A DNA stretch of 64,000 bases from Eopsaltria australis (Eukaryota; Chordata; Aves; Passeriformes; Petroicidae): positions 12,481,501 to 12,545,500 of the forward strand of contig JAVTVJ010000001.1 of the NCBI GenBank assembly GCA_034509425.1, in the 5' to 3' direction. This document shows, one piece after another, positions 36,760-50,917 of this stretch (the first letter of the stretch is position 1; the number at the start of each line of letters is the position of its first letter). Under the pieces are notes generated by a model. It was not told the origin of the DNA, ran no database searches, and was given only the letters and a program-made list of their open reading frames with translations. The translations under genes were made by a program, and so were the position numbers.

Positions 36760-37110
36760 AGCATTGAACACCATCTTAAAAGAAGTTATTATTTCTCCTA
36801 GCCAGACTGGGAGGTTGGTTGAGAACTTCAGTGTTCTCTTGGTTACAAACCTTCTTTTAATTTCCATCTTAAAATTATTCATGGCCAGCTCATACCCCTT
36901 TGTTCTCATGCCAACATTGCCTTTTAGTTTAAACAGCTCTTCCCTGGTGTTTACCCTCCCTGTGAATTTATAGAATGCAATCACTTTCTCTCAGCTTTCT
37001 TTCAGCTAGAATGAAACCCGTTTACTCAAGTCTCTCATAAAATATACTGGCTGTTCTCCGGGACAGGTTTTCTCATCTGCTCCTTTGACACCATGAGTTC
37101 ACATTTCTTG
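36760..37110 (-). repeat. probable ancient CR1/L3-like LINE fragment
   Basis: On the plus strand the order resembles the reversed 3' part of old CR1/L3-group LINEs: a CTTCTTTTAATTTCCATCTT block, then CTCATACCCCTTTGTTCTC, CCTTTTAGTTTAAACAGCTC, a CACTTTCTCTCAGC block, and CGTTTACTCAAGTCTCTCAT. The match is from memory and divergent, so the family and both ends are uncertain. Open frames on both strands here (83 and 92 codons) show no reverse-transcriptase motifs. Confidence 0.4.
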
Positions 37111-40100
37111 AATGGGGGAAGCAGGGATGCAAGCAGCACTCCACATTATCTCAAGTAGATGTCCTAAAGAATGACAACGACATTGCCTTTTCTTTGCTAG
37201 AAATCTTCCACGTAAGAAGCTTTTTTGCTTCCTCATAGCAGCTTCTCGCAGCCGTTTCCTCATCGTGCTGGCCAGCTGGAACACAAACTCATCCTCAGCG
37301 TTCCAGCTAGTTTCTGGGGAGGGCCTGTAGCCCTTAGCAGCTTTTATAAGATTTCCAGTGCTTCACCTTGTGCTTTTTACAGGGGGATTTTCTTTGTGTT
37401 GGTCTTTAAAGCCACTAAGACATTTTTATATGGTATACTGGTTCCCTTTTTGCCAGTGGCTTTCAATTGGGGTCCTCACAAATTATATCAGCAAATTTAC
37501 CTGGTTTTGTGAAGGGCAGTAATGAGTATTAGAGGGGCTTCTGTAACTTTCTTACAATATATTTTCATGCTACATGTTGTGTCTTCCCCTTGAGATATCT
37601 TCTTACACAGCTTATGTCTTTGTTAATAATTTTTCACACAATATCACATCAGCTTTTTGTTGAAGATAAATAAGATATCCTGTAAGTCAGAGGTTTAGAA
37701 AATGAAAGATTTTTTATTAATTTAGAATTATAATTTATCTTTTTAGACTTCTTGTTTCATTTTGCTTCCATTTCTTCCATAATTATTTCTTTCAAAATAT
37801 ATTTAAAAGCTTTATATGTTACTGAAGTCTAAGTAGCAGATTCAGTGGCTCATATTTTTGTTGGTTTTTGAGGGGGGGGGGTTGAAATAAAAATGATATA
37901 GTTACTATTCTTTGGTCATGTGATGCTGCTCCAATTTTGATAATTTATTTTTTAATATTGCATTATCTGGAGTTCAGTTCCTTCCCATTCCTCTGCCACC
38001 TTTCAGGAGGCTTATAAGCTATTTCCCTTGAACTTGCTGTATGTGGTGAGTGCATACCAATGGGAAATGTTCAACCTGTGCAAGAACAAATACATTGAAT
38101 TACTCCACTATTTTCTATTGTGCCAAGATGAGGTTAAAATAAGTTTCTAAAGTAACTCAAATTTAGAATGCATGAAGATACAATAAAATAGCTCTCCAGC
38201 ACATGGAGATGATACAGGTATTTACAAAATGTGCCAAAAACATAACCCCACTGATGTGTTGCTTTTGCCATAGTGTGCAAGGGGGAGAGAGATGCTTTCA
38301 AATGCTCACTGGGCAAAGCCTGTATGGCAGGCTTATTGTTCTGTCACTTGAGAATAAAGCATCAACTGACACTTCTGGTGACACGTTTGTTCCACTGACA
38401 GCTCATCTTTTAGTAGCAGAAGCTTCTATAAAATGAAACTCCCATCCTGCAGTTGCTACCGTGTCAGTGCAATATCAGTGCTTAAATCTTCTGCATGTAC
38501 ATGAGCATATCCTTCTTCAAACTGTACCATAGGAAGTTGTTGAGCAAATGTTTGATGTTTGTACACTCTCTGCTATTAGAGGACTGGCATTGTTTCAGTC
38601 CAGTGGGTCAGTCCTGCACATTTGTAATGCGTCACTGGTGGAGTGTGACAAAGCGATTTGAAATCAGGCACTGATTAAAATGCCTGATCACATACTGGGA
38701 ATATTGTTAGTTAGTTAGAACAAAGTTTTCTCCACTGTGAATCATTCCGCAAAGCTGACTGTCTTGAAGGTTAGTTGTAGTACATTTTTTTAATCCCCGT
38801 CCACCAAAAATGAACTGCAGACACATTTCTCATCGGTGAATTAATTATCTTGTGGAGATCAGCCAGTGAGTGCTAGAACATGCTATTTAACAACCTTTGG
38901 GGAATTGGATCCTTTTTCAAATTCACATTGGCTCTTTATTAACATGGAGTTTGGTGGCGGGAAGGGGTTTGTGATAAAGGTCAGAGCTGCTCATTAGAAA
39001 GCTAAATGAAATGTGGTAATGTAGTTCATTCCTCTAACATTACAGCTTATGCAAATGAAAAAATACATAAACATATATCTACATGGTATATTCCAATAAT
39101 ACCCAATTACTTCAGGTAGGAACTGCTCCACAGGCTGGTTGGATTTTTCCCTCCAAGAAAAAGCGTTCAGACTAAGTGATTGGGTCAGTACAAACAGTTG
39201 GGAAAATGCACTTTCTTCTCTCAGTGACAGAAGCAGGAAACCATTTCCTCCAGAACTTGAGTGCAGGACAAGAATAAAGTGGTAATATTGCCATTGGGTT
39301 ATGTCACAGGAACACTGAATTTCTCAGCCTCTGGGCTGTTACAGCCCTGGAGGAAATGTAGATGACAGCTTTCAGTGTCTTTAGCATTCACAGAAGTTAA
39401 TATTCTCCTGTACTGAGTAGGGAGTCCATGAGGATCCGGGCCTGCTTTATTTGCTTGCTGTCTGTCGATCTAGTTAGGAGTATCAGGACTCTAATGAGAG
39501 CTTGATGTGCACCATGGAGCCTGGATGGCTGCACAAGGGAGCTCAGATGCCTCTCAGAAAAACCTGCTATAGCTTTCAACACTAGATCTAGTCTCCTGCT
39601 GGTAAATATTGATGTAGCTACTGACACCAGTTTATCTGTTTTGAAGAACATTTTTTGAAGCAGGAACCCTGATGAAGCACCATGTGAATGGTGCTGGGGA
39701 GTAGCTACCCTCATGTTATCATCCCAACCCTCCCATATCAGAAATATGAATACTCTTGGGTAAAAATATGAATAAAGAAATGTTAAAATGTTACAAACAT
39801 GGAAGATGGCAACGCAGAAGAAGAATGTATTTTTGCTTTCATACTGGATCAAATTGCTGGAAACCCCAATCATGGGAATAGGTCCTACCTGGAGGACTGA
39901 CAGGGGTGACTGCAGCGGAACTGCTCCCTGAGGAGGAAAAAGTCACATGTGTGTGAGCTGTGAGAAAGAGTCCATTTTACAGAGCTGATTCCAGTGCTTT
40001 ATACCAACCCTTCACTGTCTCTCCTTTCTAATTTGTATCAGTGTTTGACAGCTTGTTGACAGCTCATTAGGAAAAAAACCCCACATGTGACCAAAGCACT

Positions 40101-41900
40101 CAGTGCAAGCAGGGAGATCTGCTCTCTAATTGTGAACTGTATTGAAATCTGAACCAGATGCAGCACTGCAGATCAGAAACCAGACCAATTAGCATGTTTC
40201 TTAAAATATTTTAAAATTTATTTAAATTATGAGCTAGTATAAAACATAATAGCAGTAGCAGCTGTCGTGGGAGTCTGAGTTGTCATAAGTGGCAAATCAA
40301 AGGAAACCAGGCAGGTTTTGGGATTTATTTTTTCCTGAAAGAAGGTATGGTGCAGTATCAATGGCTTCAAACCATGTCAGCTCTGTCATCGAACAGAAGC
40401 CATTTGCAGGCAGGTGCCTCTGGTCTCAGTCCAGACTGCCATCAGCACTGAATGAGAACATGAGACTTATTGCAAAACCAGAGCTGTGGTAAGCACTGTA
40501 AAATTCAGCCACATTTGGCTCTTGGGGTTTTTTTCTTTTGACACTGGTTAAATTTAAATTAAGCATTTGGGCTTGTATTTCTGGGTTAAGATTGGCAATT
40601 CTGTTCATTAGTCTCTGTTCTCAAAGAGAATTCTTGAATTAAGGGTGTCAGGTTTTCCTAATATAATGCAGAGACTAAAAATCAAACTAGATTTGAGACT
40701 TCTCTGAGGAATTGCTGCATCTTTAATCCGAAGGAAGTTTTTCTGAATTTCTTTTCGGTGTCTGAGAATTGGAAAGCCAGGCAGCTCTTCATGCAATGAA
40801 AAACTCCTCTTTTTTTGTTACTTTACATTATTTTTGAACTCTTGACACACTTACCGAAACATCGAAGCAAACATTCAGGCTGGGAGGGATTCAATATATA
40901 CATGCAAACAAAGGCATGCAGCTTAGGTCCATCAGGAAATATTTGTAACTTCTGCTGTGCAAAGACAAGCTGGCTGAATGTTTTATGGACCCTTCTAGAT
41001 GATGTGTTTATGTCATGGAAATGGCAGTCAGGGGTAAGGTGCAGGTAGTATTTTCCAGCCCTGTAGTCAACAAAAAGAGTAAAATGCTTGCACAGGGCTG
41101 AACTAAATTATAACCTGTGCACACTGTGGGGTAGATTCAACTATCTATCTCCCCTACAAGCTTCCCTCAGAGTCCCAGTAATGGGCTAACCATTTGCTTT
41201 TTATAAGTTTTTTAATTACTTTCAAAATACTTGGTGGAAGGCATGAGAATGCAGAATTTTCTGTTTGAATAAATTTAGAAGAAAAAGACCTCTGTGAGTA
41301 ACAGCTAGTGCTTCATCTAAGGACAGTAAGTGAGGCCTTTAGAGCTATAAAACTGGAAAAACACATTTTACAAAGCAAGCTCTGTAGAAAAAGATTATAA
41401 TAAAACAATGGCTTTCACTTTTAAGTGCATGAGAGTGATAACCTGAATAAAGCCACTCAGAAAAGGTATGTCTATTTAAATAAGATGCCATTAGGCGAAT
41501 CATCTCACTGTAAAGTATAACTTTTTAAACAAAAGAGCTAACAGCTCTGTTCATACACTGGTAGTTTACTGAATCCAAAATAATAAGTTTGAAATTATCA
41601 TTAATGTCCTCTGCACCCCATTCCTTTAATCTTTCTACTAGCTCTTGGACATTATTTTCTTCTTGCTTGTAGAATGAGTGTAAATATTCTTGTTTGCATT
41701 CTACAGCTAAATGAGATACAAGAGCAGAGTTTTGTTGCTACCTGGGTAATTGATCTGCATAATGCACATTTCATATAACTTTTTTTTAAATCCTGCAGCA
41801 ATTGCATTTATGTGACTGTCCATGCATTTGGCAGGGTAGGGAATTTTTTCACTTTATTGCTGGCACTGCAGGTTCAGCTTTTCATTCTGTAGATCTGTCC

Positions 41901-41919
41901 CTGTCTGTCTGTCTGCCTG
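41901..41919. repeat. (CTGT)n microsatellite
   Basis: Short CTGT/CTGC repeat. Confidence 0.75.
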
Positions 41920-44900
41920 CAATGAGACATGGTGTGCTGTTTCCCAGCAACGCACACTCAGTGGTGTTTGAGTGTCTGGTGCTCTGAAAGCGGCTGGATC
42001 ACTCACAGGAAAAGAAAAACCAAACCCCAAACAAAACAACACTTTGGTACCCCTGGACGCTGTAAAACAAAACCAGCAATATAGGAATGACTCTGAGATT
42101 CCTGCCATCAAGAGAAGTTTTGGAGTCTCTTGGCTGAGTTTTTCAGTATTACCTCACTCCTACCTCACTGAGCATTTGCTAGGCTTTGGCAAGCCTTTCA
42201 CTACCCCTGCTTTCCCTCAGGTACCATTCCTCTACATTTTGAGCATTGCCACATCATCTATAAGATGACACTGAAGTGCTTCTATCATCAGCACTGTGCA
42301 AATGGAACTGTACAGAAGTATCTGTCTCATACCTGCATAAAATGTGTCATCATTTTAACCACACAAGAGAAAACACCAAAAAAATGATGAATTGGAACTA
42401 CTTGTCTGATCTAATTCTTTTTTAAAAAATCTGGTTAAAGACAGTCTTCTTCTCCTTCAGAAGAATAGATGAGGGAAGAACCTGGTTTTCTCTCTTGCTC
42501 TTGGGGGATTTCAGTTGCCTGCTGGTTGTGGTCATTATCAGCCAGCCTTTTAAGCAGAGCTCCTCATCACTTCATTTCATCAGTTGTAACAACTGCCTCA
42601 CTGCTTACCCAATTATTTTCTGTCACTATGAAAATCTTAGTTTTATATTAATTGCTTAATTTAATGACAACCTTCAGATGTGCTAAATCATAGTCTGAAC
42701 TGCAGGATATTTGCTCTGATAGGCACTGCTGGTATTAGACATCTTCAGGAAGTTGATTCAATCTCCTGAATTGAATGCTTTTGAAAATGTGCTAAATTCT
42801 GTTCACTCCATTTCAGCTATTCCCAATTTTATGATGTTTTTTCTGCATTTTAACTAGTTTCAGTCTCTTTCCCCACTATTTTGAATCCCAGTTTTCTGAA
42901 GTTTGTTCCAATATTTCTTATGCATATTGAGTCCCCAAAATCAACAAGTGACATGATCAGTGTGTTGAGCTGTAATCATATATATTAAGATAAGAAGCAT
43001 TATGATGTGGTGGAATGTTATGATTTTCAGGAATCACCCAAAGATTTTTCTTCATGGCACCATAACATGATGGCCCTCTTAGTCTGTGACTAACACTCAC
43101 AAGGTATGTCATAGCCCTGGATGGTTGCTCCCTTGTTTATTTTTTACATCCATATAATTTTATGAAGGCATTCATACAAAAATCCACAGAAACAACTACA
43201 CAATAAAATTGAAAAGTCTCAATCAGATGTTTGTATTCACAAGCAATAGCATGTATACATTCCCATATACTGTCTCAATGAGGAAGAGACTTAAGAAAGA
43301 TCTAGCTCAGCATGATGAAGGCCACATGTTATATCCCCAGCTGCACTAAATTAGTGGTCCAAAATGTTTCCTATAAGAAAAACAACTGCTCAACTTGAGA
43401 GAAAAGCTGAATTCCCAAGGACTCTATCTCCCTATTCCTAACACAAAGTAGAGCTGTCAGGAGGGTGCTCAAATTTGCATTGCATGTGTTTCATAGGATC
43501 CTCAAAAAACACTTCCTTCCAGCTAGACGGTTGAGCTTTCTCCCTTTGAAGCCCTGTCCTCCCACAGCTTCTTTGGGATTGTTATTTTTGCTTCATTCAA
43601 TAGCTTGTACCTAAATTGTTGGTTGTTTGAATTTTTTTTTTGTTATCAGCGATGTTAAATCAAAGCACTCCATTTCGATTTTACCTAGGAGGAAAAAATA
43701 AAAGTAATGGGCCCTCCTGAGACTTTAACAAGCATGTTGGAGAAGAGAGTGGAGGTGGAGCTGCTTGCAACCAGCATCTTCCCTTTGAAATGTTCATGCC
43801 CAGAAAGCACGTTCCAGACCATTTTAGCGACAGCGGGGGTGCTTTCACATTTCCGTGTGTTCAAAAGTTCAATCAAAAACAATTTTGAAATTTTAATTGA
43901 AACTGGAAATGGAAAGGAGCCCAACTGCCCTCTGTTGATCACAGCAACAAGGAGGATAAAAGAGAAATATTTCTACTTTGAAACAAAAGCAAGCACTGCA
44001 GGGATTTTTACTGAGGATCTTGCTGTTGTTGCTGCTAAGTAATTTTTTCAGTGATCTGTTGGTACGGTCTAACGGGGGGTTTTAAAATTAAGAATCCCAG
44101 TATTTTTCTGTGTTCCACCCCATCTTGAGATTGTGCACATGGATTTTATCCAGTAAATATCTGGAGGTGAGGTTGCCTATGTCACCTGGATATACAGAAT
44201 ATTGTTGGTACCAGGGCTGAAAAACTGAGTAGCAAAGCGAAAGTCATAAAGGGATATAGCACTGCCAACAGGAAGGCAAATGCCACTTTATGAATGCAGC
44301 CAGGCTTTGAGCTCATAAAGCACATTCACTCTCATTACTCATTACAAATTTTAACTTTGCCAAGTGGTCTTGAAACTACTGTTGGTAATCATCAAAGTTA
44401 AGGCCACTTGACTGGATTCCACTTCTGGGAAAGGATGCCATGGCCGCAAGCAGATGATCCACCACACACACCAAATTTTAAGTAAAGAGAGTCTATCAAC
44501 ACATGTTTACTGAGAAAAAAAGTCTTATTAAATAGCCCTGAAATCTTTAATGCGTCTCGGTGTTAGATGTGGTATTTTCAGCTCCTGTAAATATGTTACT
44601 AAGAAAGGGTAATAAAAAATGCTTCAAAAGGAGAAGTCTTGATTAGAACAGAATTTTTTAATTGAGTGTTGAGATTAAGAACATATTAAGGTTAATACAA
44701 AATTTGTTGGAATATCATGTATCATAAATAAGATAAATAAATATCAAAATGTGTGTTGATTGACACCAGCAGGTTATATATTTGATATCAATGTAAGCAC
44801 ACTGACTCACAAAAATAAGCACCTTATTTGAGACTAATGCTAATTTTAAATACAACACATCTCTCATCCCATCTGTTGCCAACAGCAAAATATAAATTAT

Positions 44901-45407
44901 GAATGGCATTTTTTGCCTTCTATTCACTGCTTTTCAAATACAGCAGAAGTTTCATTGAAGAGTTTTGTGCCTTTGGTAGGTGAGCCTTACTGTGCACAAC
45001 AAATTATTTCACTTTTTTTTCTATCTTGGTGAAACAAAGCAAACTGAGGGCAAAATCTCTTCCTTTCTTTTTTTTATCTTTTTTTAATAACCCACAGACA
45101 TTGCTTAGCGCTACTCAATATAACACTTCATTTACTCTCTGGAGTTAAAAGGAAATCATGTATTATATTTCCATTATGAAAAGTCACAATTCAAAACAGT
45201 CTGAGCTCCAATGCTAGCAGGGGCAGAGGCCAGTTTTGAATTTCCTTAGAATTTCCGGTGCTTAAAGGGAGTTGTGGCTGCAGATCCCCCCCCTTGCCAG
45301 CAGGAACTTAACAGCAATAACTTAGCTAAACCATGCTCAAGGAGAGGAGAGGGCACTGGACTGAGGGCAGCACTAGCTGTTGGAATAATTTCCTCTCCTC
45401 TCAGAAG

Positions 45408-45423
45408 AAAAAAAAAAAAAAAA
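45408..45423. repeat. poly-A tract (16)
   Basis: Sixteen A's in a purine-rich context; no retroposed gene is visible beside it. Confidence 0.8.
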
Positions 45424-48400
45424 GAAAAGTTTGACAGAAACTGACATTCATCAAAGACTGTCTGGTCAGTCAATGCTTTTTCATGAGATCTTGGAGAATG
45501 GTGTAACACCACCAAAGATGTCCCATAGTTCTTCTGAGGCATAGACCAGTGTTGCAGCAGGATGAAAATTGCAGTGTGGTGATTTCCTGCACTCTCATTA
45601 GAGCCAGTTGCTTCTCATCTCTTTAAAGAAATCTGAGCCCAACAGTCTGAGCTGAGCTCAGGTAAACCTCTTTCTGATTAGCTACAAACACTATGAGCCA
45701 GAATCAGTCAAGAGCTTGGTGGACCTCACAGCATAAATTCTGCACATGATGGAGGTCATAGAAACTTTTTGTTACATTTTTCTAGCATGCCTCCAAACTG
45801 TTTAGCTGGAAAGAAAGAGAGGTTATGGCTGGATCTGTTTAGACTGGGTCCAGTTTTAGACAGGATCTGTATTTGGTTAATACAACAGCTACATGAGACA
45901 ACAGGTCACATAAGTGACCTTATATGTGTCGGCCTTTTCTTATTTACCAGATTACATTCATTTTCACTAATAAGCTAACATCCAAAACAAAGCAATTTGC
46001 ATGTACACCAATGCATATCAGTAAATTTAGAGGATTTCAGAATACCTCCTAGGCTGCTCAGTGTTCTATGCTGTCTGCAACCTAATAAGAAAAAAAGATA
46101 TTTTTACCTTCTGACACTTCATCTTACCAGTACAGCCTGTTGCCTTACTGGAAGAGTAGTGAGAAACTTTCACATTCCTTAATTTTAAATTACTGTGGGT
46201 TCTCTACCTCTTTGATTATTTTCACTGTGTGGGATCGATCTCTGACTGTGCCTTCTGTGCTGAAGTGAAGTGTGCTGAAACAGTTTTCTGTCCCTTTCAT
46301 CTGATCTGTTTGAGAAGAATGACAGCTGTAAACTGACAACCTAATTTTCTGGCAATTGAAAAACATGTCATTCAATATGTTTCTACAGTCAACTCAATAC
46401 CACAAGTTTATCTAGTCATTTATATTTGCTGTTTAATTAACATAGGTATAGTATAATTGAAGAGAGATAAATATTTGTCTGTCAGGGCAGCATCCAACTC
46501 TGCCTGCTGCATGCCTGGCTTATCACATATTCCTGAAAAGAAACAAAGATTTTTTTCCATAAAGGAGTCTTATTTGATAAAGTTTTCTGACTCCAGGCCA
46601 AAACCAGAGAAGTTTTGCTGAATGACCCCTGAGATAACAGGGAAGCTTCCAAACCCTGATCTATCAGGACCACGGAGCCTGACCCAAATACCTTCAGAAT
46701 GAACAGAGGCTTTCCAGCACTTTCAACTCACTGAGAATCACGCCTGCAAACTGCAAGATGCACTTCAGGGGCAGAAACAAAAACTAAGTCAAGGCAGTAT
46801 AAATTCAATCAGTTTCTTTTAATATTTGTAGAAAAGTACAATTTAAGTAATTGGTTTCAAAATTTGAAGCTGAAGGAAAGTACTCTTACTTTGTGTTTTT
46901 TCTTTTAAAAAATCTAACAAATTTCATTCCTGGTAATAAGATTAGTGGTTGGGCCAAGAATATTTACAAGTGTTTCAATATCTTTATGCTTTGCAAAGGT
47001 AAAACACTGGATTATTGGGTGAAACCTATATTCTACTGTGGTTTTAAGCAAATAGGTTTACATAAGTGAAATGTCTTAATGCCATGATATGTCACTCATG
47101 GTGAATTTCTGAGACCAGGCAGGCCTAGAAGTAACAGGATGCAGGACTTGTTTCAGTAAACTCAATACCTACACTCTATAGAGTACATATATACAAGACA
47201 CATAGTTCAGCCTAACTCAGAAACAAAGAATTTCAGAGTCCAGTTTTGGACATTTAATTAGATAACAGTCAGCATTTCAATTTCTAACTGTTATCAGGTT
47301 AAATTAAGTGAATGATTTTAGTTCAAATAAAATGGATTGGAAGCACTGCTTTTGTAGGATATATTTTCAATACTCTGTATTGAATTTGTCCAAGGAAGAA
47401 TTTAAATACTATTTGAAAATCACAGAGATGTCTTCTCACATTTAAATCTTTATTTTTCTTTGACAAATGCTGATGGTAGAGCTCAGGAATAAAAGGCCAA
47501 GTTACTGTTTTAATTCACAATGAGGATAGCAAAGGAATCTTCTTTTAGCTGTGGCAGTTTTTGATGCGATGATTCATGAGAGACACCAGATCAGTGCAAT
47601 TTAATCTGGAAGAGCATTACACAGAACCACTATTATTATTAGCTTTTTTTAATGTCTTTCTTTCTTTTCTTTATTCTTTGTGCATATTATCTATATATCA
47701 CATTTATCTGCAGAATGTATATTTTCTTTTCTGTATTATCGCCTCATCCCAAATGATTACTGCATTCTTGGTGTTTCTGAAAGTGTTAGTCATGTGAAAT
47801 GGCACTGAAATAATTTTGCTTTTCCTGTCAAAGGAAATGAAAGCAAAGAGATTATTACTTTTCCAAGTTACAAAATAGCATTGTTATTGACAGTAAGCAA
47901 GCTAAAGCAATAACTCCTGATGATGTGTTAATAAATAATGTATGTTTATATACATTGGGCCGCTTTTTATACCACTTCAAACCTGGAATAGCTTCACTAT
48001 AGCCAACGTATTTATAAATAAGAGAATACTCAGAGCCACTACATTCCAATGAATTTTGTATTACTGGCAAGAAAAATTTTAATTTATTGCATGCATGTCT
48101 TCACTGACGGGTGAAAATGAATAACGGTGAAATGCTAGAAAGTAAGTAAATCTTAATCTTACAATAATAAAAGGAAATTTTCTGTGCCAGCCTGAACTCA
48201 TACAGTCAGATCATCCACTGTTCCAGGCAGTGTTGAAGCCAGGAAAGTTTTGACAGTCATGCCAAACAAATTTTCTCACCCATTTAAGAGATCTGTACAG
48301 CCTGGAAAAGCATCTAAATATTCTTTCCTACAAGTCTTTCTGAAGCTAACAGTAATGGGTTCAGATCCTTTTGATTGCCTAGCCTGATGTAATCATCCAT

Positions 48401-50881
48401 AGATATATTACCTCAAATGCTGCTGGGTTAATGTTCAGAGTCAGGCTCAGACTTCCACTTCTGGTTTCATGGTAAAACACCTCAATTGTTCCACTGTGAC
48501 ATTAAGAAAAAAAGGAGTATCTGACTCCTCAAATCACGCTGCTTTTGAATGCCCTTCCCTGGTTGTCCAGGGTGAATAGACTGGCTCCAAACCTCTCAGC
48601 AGGCAGATCTAAGTCTGGGCAACTGCTCCCGCTGCCTCAAGAGAAGCAACACAAGTGAATCACCCCAGGATGGGTTCTGCCAGTGCCTGCTGGAGGAAAA
48701 AAAGAGGAACAGTGCCAGAGCTGAAGGCTGGCAATCCTGAGAACAAAAGAGGGCACGCAAAGCTTGGAAGAAGCCTTGGCATATGTACCAAAGTACCACC
48801 AGGTATTCTACACACCCCAGAGGGGCAGAGAATCTGTGCTAACCGGATAAAATGGTCAACCAGAAGTTTAGCTGTTGTTCTGGAGACAATTACCTGCTGT
48901 GTGTTTAACAGCAGATAATTAAAAACAGTAAGTAAGAAAATACTATGTGAAATGAACTACTTTTCATTCAAATCAAATGGATTTGTGAGGTGAACACTAA
49001 AGCCATGAACACACTAATACCCCCTAGTTCTAATTTTGTATTTCTTCAGACTTGTTTACACGCAACAGGTAATTTCCATTAAGGTAAAGTATGAACTGAA
49101 AAATACAGCTGCTGTTGCTGAATTTCCCTTAAGAATATCTGTACATGGGTTTACAGATACATAGAGAACTCCAGAGATAAAAATCAGAGTAGAGGGAAAT
49201 CAAACGAAGAAAAATTACTTTTCGTTTACTTGACTTATCAATTTGGATCTTAAATAGGTTACATGTAATGTAATTACTTGAAAGTCAAACCTCTGATTAA
49301 CTTTCTTGCTTGTAGAGCTTGGCAAAGAATGTACCTGCTATTCCATTATGAAACAGAATTATTTCAAGATATTTTAAACTCCTAAATTTGCCAGTTTTTC
49401 TAAAGCCCCTAATATGTATCCTGATATTGCCTGAAATGTACCAGTGACCAGTGCATGTTTTTTGTAAAAATAACAAATTTTTACAAGGGGGCAGTCTTAC
49501 CAGGTTCCAGCTTGAGTTATGCAGCATAAACTTGGGCTTAATGTATCCTTTCAGAGATCATCCTCATTTACATACATTTAAATACATTTAGTCAGCTGCT
49601 TCCCTGATTGTAGAGAGTATGGGTAACATGGAAATGAGTGTGGATCCCCAGGAGCCTGCAGCAGTACATGGTGTCCTCTGTTGCTTAGATCAACAAGTTC
49701 TGTGTTCATCTTGCCTCTGCCACAGGCTACTTTTAAAACCTGAATTCTGGGCCTTTCTTTGTTCAACACTTTCTTCCTGTTTACATAAACATACACTCAC
49801 TCTCAGTGTCCCCTCAACAACACTGAACAATTTTTGTGGTGACAACTATAAGAGGGAATGTGTCCCAGCAGTCAGGATGTTCAAATGCTCATTGATTTTC
49901 TTCTTTGTAATAAGTAATTTCCCTAAGTTCCAGGTTAACAGATGTGTTCTGCTCATTAAAAGTTGTACTATTCAGAAATGGCTTTATTACTATGAACTCA
50001 TGGAAGATAAAATTTTCCAAGACACACAGTGAGCATTTCATCAAATCAGCACTTCCAATACCTCACAACATGTGCAAGACTCCACTTCTTGAATCCAATT
50101 AAGTGAATAAATATCTGGGAAGGAAAAAAAAAATTCATTGCTTTTAACATGAAACAGACAAAAAAATAGGCATGGACAGATACAGAATTTCCTCCTTTCA
50201 GATGCTGCAGGATCTGAACTTGCAAAAATCCATGTGGAAAACCATATTTGCTGTGCAATAAATTTCACATTATTCATATAAACAGATTTTAAAAATGTTT
50301 AACTAGATTTTGGTGGCTTCCTATGGGCAAAATTGGAGTATCACTATCTACCTGTTAGTCAGGCATTGATCTTTACTTAACAGAGACAGAGTTTTATGTG
50401 ACTGTTTAGGGTCCAGCACCATGATACCACATAGTAAACAAAAAGGAAAATCTGTTTTTAGAATATGGATAAAATTGTGGATCATCCCATAAGCTATGTT
50501 TCATGTGTTACTAACTAGCTCAAAATAGACAGTTTTTTACATGGAAATCTCCCATGCCATGAACCATTTGGCACACCTACCTGTGGAGAAATACAGGGTT
50601 TTAAAGAAACACAGGTAGAACTGAAATATAATTGCAGGATCAATAGTAGTGCCCAAGTAGGGATGTAAAACAGGTGAGATCCTGTGGTATGTTCATCTAA
50701 CCTCCTAGGCAAGTTTTTCCCCCTGTCACATATTTTAAGAGATAAAAAACCTAGAACATATTGTGGCTGCTAGCTCTTGTGATATTATTGCAACTCACAC
50801 AGTTTAATCTATTTTTCTTAGAGTGCAGGCTCCTCAAAAGATTCAAGAGAATTTCAGTTTATATCCCAGGGAAAAAATTTA

Positions 50882-50917
50882 AAAAACAAACAAACAAATG
50901 AACAAACAAACAAAAAA
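50882..50917. repeat. (CAAA)n microsatellite
   Basis: An interrupted CAAA repeat (one ATG-containing break). Confidence 0.85.

Larger units (their letters stand above)
37111..47000. other. long unique AT-rich DNA, no gene seen
   Basis: About 10 kb without a supported gene or clear mobile element. The largest open frames (158 codons at 39397-39873 minus; 111 codons at 43707-44042 plus) contain no recognisable domain. Simple tracts include ten G's at 37872-37881, a CTGT repeat at 41901-41919, and sixteen A's at 45408-45423. An octamer ATGCAAAT lies near 39050 but stands alone. Confidence 0.6.

Noticed and set aside
39397..39873. 158-codon open frame (minus) as a gene
   Set aside because: No domain, AT-driven hydrophobic start, and no splice or promoter evidence; consistent with chance.
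43707..44042. 111-codon open frame with an 85-codon frame on the other strand
   Set aside because: Openness on both strands indicates composition, not coding. No family is recognised.
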